This document shows positions 4,333-6,007 of a stretch of 6,007 nt of DNA, piece by piece (the stretch's first letter is position 1; each line of letters opens with the position of its first letter). The DNA is taken from positions 1 through 6,007 of the forward strand of contig CAMYCX010000072.1 in assembly GCA_947254705.1 (NCBI GenBank), read 5' to 3'. Under the pieces are notes generated by a model that ran no database searches, was not told the DNA's origin, and worked only from the letters and a program-made list of their open reading frames with translations. The position numbers and the translations under genes were made by a program. The stretch is from an uncultured Veillonellaceae bacterium. GTDB lineage: Bacteria > Bacillota > Negativicutes > Veillonellales > Negativicoccaceae.

Positions 4333-5718
4333 ATGGAATATCGGATTGAGCATGACACGATCGGCGAGATCAAGGTGCCGGCGGATCGTAAGTGGGGCGC
4401 ACAGACGGAGCGTTCGTTTGAGAATTTCAAAATCGGTACGAAGAAGATGCCGATCGAGATTATTCGTGCCTTTGCGGTATTGAAGAAGTGTGCCGCCAAG
4501 ACGAATGCGGCATTGGGCAAGGTGTCGGCGGAGAAGGCGGCGATCATTGCCGAGGTGTGCGACGAGATTTTGGCGGGGCAGTGGCCGGACGAGTTTCCGT
4601 TGGTGATTTATCAGACGGGGTCGGGCACGCAGTCGAATATGAATGTCAATGAGGTGATCGCCCATATCGCCAATGAGAAGTTGGAAGCGCGCGGCAGTGC
4701 GGTACGGATTCATCCGAATGACGATGTGAACAGTTCGCAGTCGTCGAACGATACGTTCCCGACAGCGATGCATATTGCGGCGGTGCAGGCTTTGCACGGG
4801 TATCTGTATGAGCCGATGACGGCGCTGCGCGATACGTTGGCGGCCAAAAGTGAAACGTATGCGTCACTGGTGAAGATCGGTCGTACGCATTTACAGGACG
4901 CGACGCCGCTCACGCTCGGACAGGAGATGTCGGGGTGGGTGTCGATGCTCGATCATACGCTCGCGATGATTCGGGAAAGTGAAGCGCGTTTTTACGAGTT
5001 GGCGCTCGGCGGCACGGCGGTCGGTACGGGGCTGAACGCACCGATCGGATTTGCCGAAGGCGTGGCCAAGGAGATCGCGGCGGAAACGGGGTTCCCGTTT
5101 GTGACGGCGGCCAATAAGTTCCATTCGTTGACGGCTAAGGACGCGTTTGTGTACAATCACGGCGCCGTGGAGGCGGCGGCGATGAATGCGATGAAGATCG
5201 CCAATGACGTGCGGCTGTTGGCATGCGGTCCGCGGGCGGGGTTTGCGGAGATCGAGATTCCCGCTAATGAGCCGGGGTCGTCCATCATGCCGGGCAAGGT
5301 CAATCCGACGCAGTGTGAAGCGTTGACGATGGTGGCGTGCCGGGTACACGGTAATGCGGCGACGATAAGTATGGCGGCTTCGCAGGGTCATTTCGAGTTG
5401 AATGTGTACATGCCGGTATTGATGGACGCGTACTTGGAGTCGGTGCGTCTGCTCGGTGATGCGTTCCGTTCGTTTGATATTCATTGTGCGGTCGGCATTA
5501 CGGCCAATGAGGACCGGATTCGTGAAGGGGTGGAACGGTCGCTGATGCTGGTGACGGCGCTCGCGCCGCATATCGGGTATGAAAAGGCGGCGACGATCGC
5601 CAAAACCGCGCATCGTGAGCATACCAGTCTGCGGGAAGCGGCGTTGGCGCTCGGGTATGTGACGGAAGAAGAATATGATCGGTATGTCGTTCCGGCGGAT
5701 ATGGTGCATCCGAAGTAA
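4333..5718 (+). CDS. fumC: Class II fumarate hydratase (fumarase C)
   Basis: The 461-residue protein matches the usual 460-470 of class II fumarases, which interconvert fumarate and L-malate without an iron-sulfur cluster. Motifs in order: RKWGAQTERSFENF near the N-terminus; TGSGTQSNMNVNEV; HPNDDVNSSQSSNDTFPTAM; GRTHLQDATPLTLGQE with His186, equivalent to the active-site His188 of E. coli FumC; GGTAVGTGLNAP; and the superfamily signature GSSIMPGKVNPTQ (315-327) with Ser317 as the likely catalytic base. All key residues are present. The ATG at 4333 is used because AAAGGAG (4318-4324) precedes it by 8 bases; the frame is open farther upstream but runs antisense-like through rpsR and the terminator. 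In an anaerobe it would probably serve malate-to-fumarate flow in the reductive branch toward succinate, or the reverse. Aspartase and argininosuccinate lyase share the fold but not these fumarase-specific motifs. Confidence 0.96.
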   Translation: MEYRIEHDTIGEIKVPADRKWGAQTERSFENFKIGTKKMPIEIIRAFAVLKKCAAKTNAALGKVSAEKAAIIAEVCDEILAGQWPDEFPLVIYQTGSGTQSNMNVNEVIAHIANEKLEARGSAVRIHPNDDVNSSQSSNDTFPTAMHIAAVQALHGYLYEPMTALRDTLAAKSETYASLVKIGRTHLQDATPLTLGQEMSGWVSMLDHTLAMIRESEARFYELALGGTAVGTGLNAPIGFAEGVAKEIAAETGFPFVTAANKFHSLTAKDAFVYNHGAVEAAAMNAMKIANDVRLLACGPRAGFAEIEIPANEPGSSIMPGKVNPTQCEALTMVACRVHGNAATISMAASQGHFELNVYMPVLMDAYLESVRLLGDAFRSFDIHCAVGITANEDRIREGVERSLMLVTALAPHIGYEKAATIAKTAHREHTSLREAALALGYVTEEEYDRYVVPADMVHPK

Positions 5719-5735
5719 GTGACGATGAAACGATG

Positions 5736-5763
5736 AAAACGGCAGCTGCGGCTGCCGTTTTTT
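5736..5763 (+). terminator. Terminator of fumC
   Basis: An 11-bp stem (5736-5746 with 5751-5761) carries a UGCG tetraloop closed by C-G and runs into a T tract ending at 5763. It lies 17 bases after the stop codon. Its loop and closing pair are the same as in the rpsR terminator. Confidence 0.94.
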
Positions 5764-5842
5764 GTATGCCCGCACGCGGCGTGATCGTGCGAAGGTCGCA
5801 AGACGGTTCATCTGTCCTGGCAAAGTAAGTGAAAACTGGGTA

Positions 5843-5871
5843 TTGGATAAGGAGCAGTTTTTTGGTACGAT
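5843..5871 (+). promoter_or_regulatory. Promoter of the gene at the right edge
   Basis: TTGGAT (5843-5848) is 17 bases from TACGAT (5866-5871), and TGG just before the -10 makes it an extended type. Start of transcription would fall near 5878, giving a leader of only about 14 nt that contains little beyond the ribosome binding site. A 7-bp inverted repeat, AAAACTG (5832-5838) with CAGTTTT (5855-5861), straddles the -35 and could be an operator, but it may be chance. The stretch 5764-5842 holds nothing else I can name. Confidence 0.6.
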
Positions 5872-5891
5872 AGCGGCAAGGAGGTATGGAT

Positions 5892-6007
5892 ATGAGTGTG
5901 AAACGATTGACGTTGGCGGGTATGATGGCGGCGGCCGCGTGGGTGGCCTTTGTTTATTTGCGGGTGGAGATCCCGTTGTTGTTCGGGTTGACGGGCAAGG
6001 TATATGT
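5892..6007 (+). CDS. Membrane protein, N-terminal fragment; possibly an ECF transporter S component
   Basis: Thirty-eight codons are visible before the window ends. The ATG at 5892 is preceded by AAGGAGG with 7 bases between them; an ATG at 5886 is in frame but too close to that site. The peptide begins MSVKRLTLAGMMAAAAWVAF, a basic start followed by a hydrophobic helix, then VYLRVEIPLLFGLTGKVY. A short basic N-terminus, an Ala-rich first helix and a following I-P-x-x-F-G stretch recall S components of ECF vitamin transporters, such as the family of PF07155. This is a resemblance from memory and rests on few residues; another polytopic membrane protein is possible. No riboswitch is visible in the very short leader. 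Confidence 0.45.
   Translation, partial: MSVKRLTLAGMMAAAAWVAFVYLRVEIPLLFGLTGKVY

Noticed and set aside
4891..5823. Open frame of 310 codons on the minus strand opposite fumC
   Set aside because: It lies wholly antisense to a clearly recognised fumarase, starts beyond the fumC terminator, is dominated by Arg and His from GC-rich codons, and has no family resemblance.
5713..5832. A 10-bp direct repeat AAGTAAGTGA at 5713-5722 and 5823-5832
   Set aside because: It is short, with no other shared flanking sequence, and one copy includes the fumC stop codon. There is no sign of a mobile element or attachment site.

Overview
The window looks like a core chromosomal segment of a Gram-negative member of the Firmicutes (class Negativicutes, perhaps a Megasphaera-like Veillonellaceae). 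Two observations point that way. The first gene ends in a YadA-type outer-membrane barrel anchor, so the cell should have an outer membrane. The rest reads as Firmicutes: an rpsF-ssb-rpsR operon, an ECF-type thiamine transporter ThiT behind a TPP riboswitch, strong AAGGAGG-type ribosome binding sites and sigma-A-like promoters. The genus is inference; no 16S or phylogenetic marker was compared.

Layout. 3-938 (+): 3' part of a trimeric autotransporter adhesin with collagen-like triplets, a YadA neck and barrel anchor, and a coiled-coil tail beyond the barrel, closed by a terminator. 939-1201: no gene, but two terminators that face each other and separate the adhesin from thiT. 1202-1882 (-): thiT with its own promoter and a TPP riboswitch. 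1894-2081 (-): a tRNA-Ser(UGA) unit with promoter, encoded CCA and terminator. 2085-3080 (-): a CorA-family metal channel with GIN where GMN is expected. 3123-4241 (+): promoter, structured leader, rpsF, ssb, rpsR and terminator. 4272-5763 (+): fumC with an extended -10 promoter and terminator. 5843-6007 (+): promoter and first 38 codons of a membrane protein, possibly another ECF S component.

How the genes relate. The window holds several independent short transcription units, each with its own promoter or terminator, and no multi-gene accessory system. rpsF, ssb and rpsR are the one clear operon; its leader has the position and shape expected of an S6:S18 autoregulatory element. thiT should be repressed by thiamine pyrophosphate. 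fumC is a free-standing metabolic gene.

I saw no mobile element, CRISPR array, toxin-antitoxin pair or defence system. The points most worth a second look are the adhesin's periplasmic coiled-coil tail, the CorA GIN motif, unusual ligand-site residues in ThiT, competing base pairings in the rpsF leader, and a partly lost zinc-ligand set in S18.
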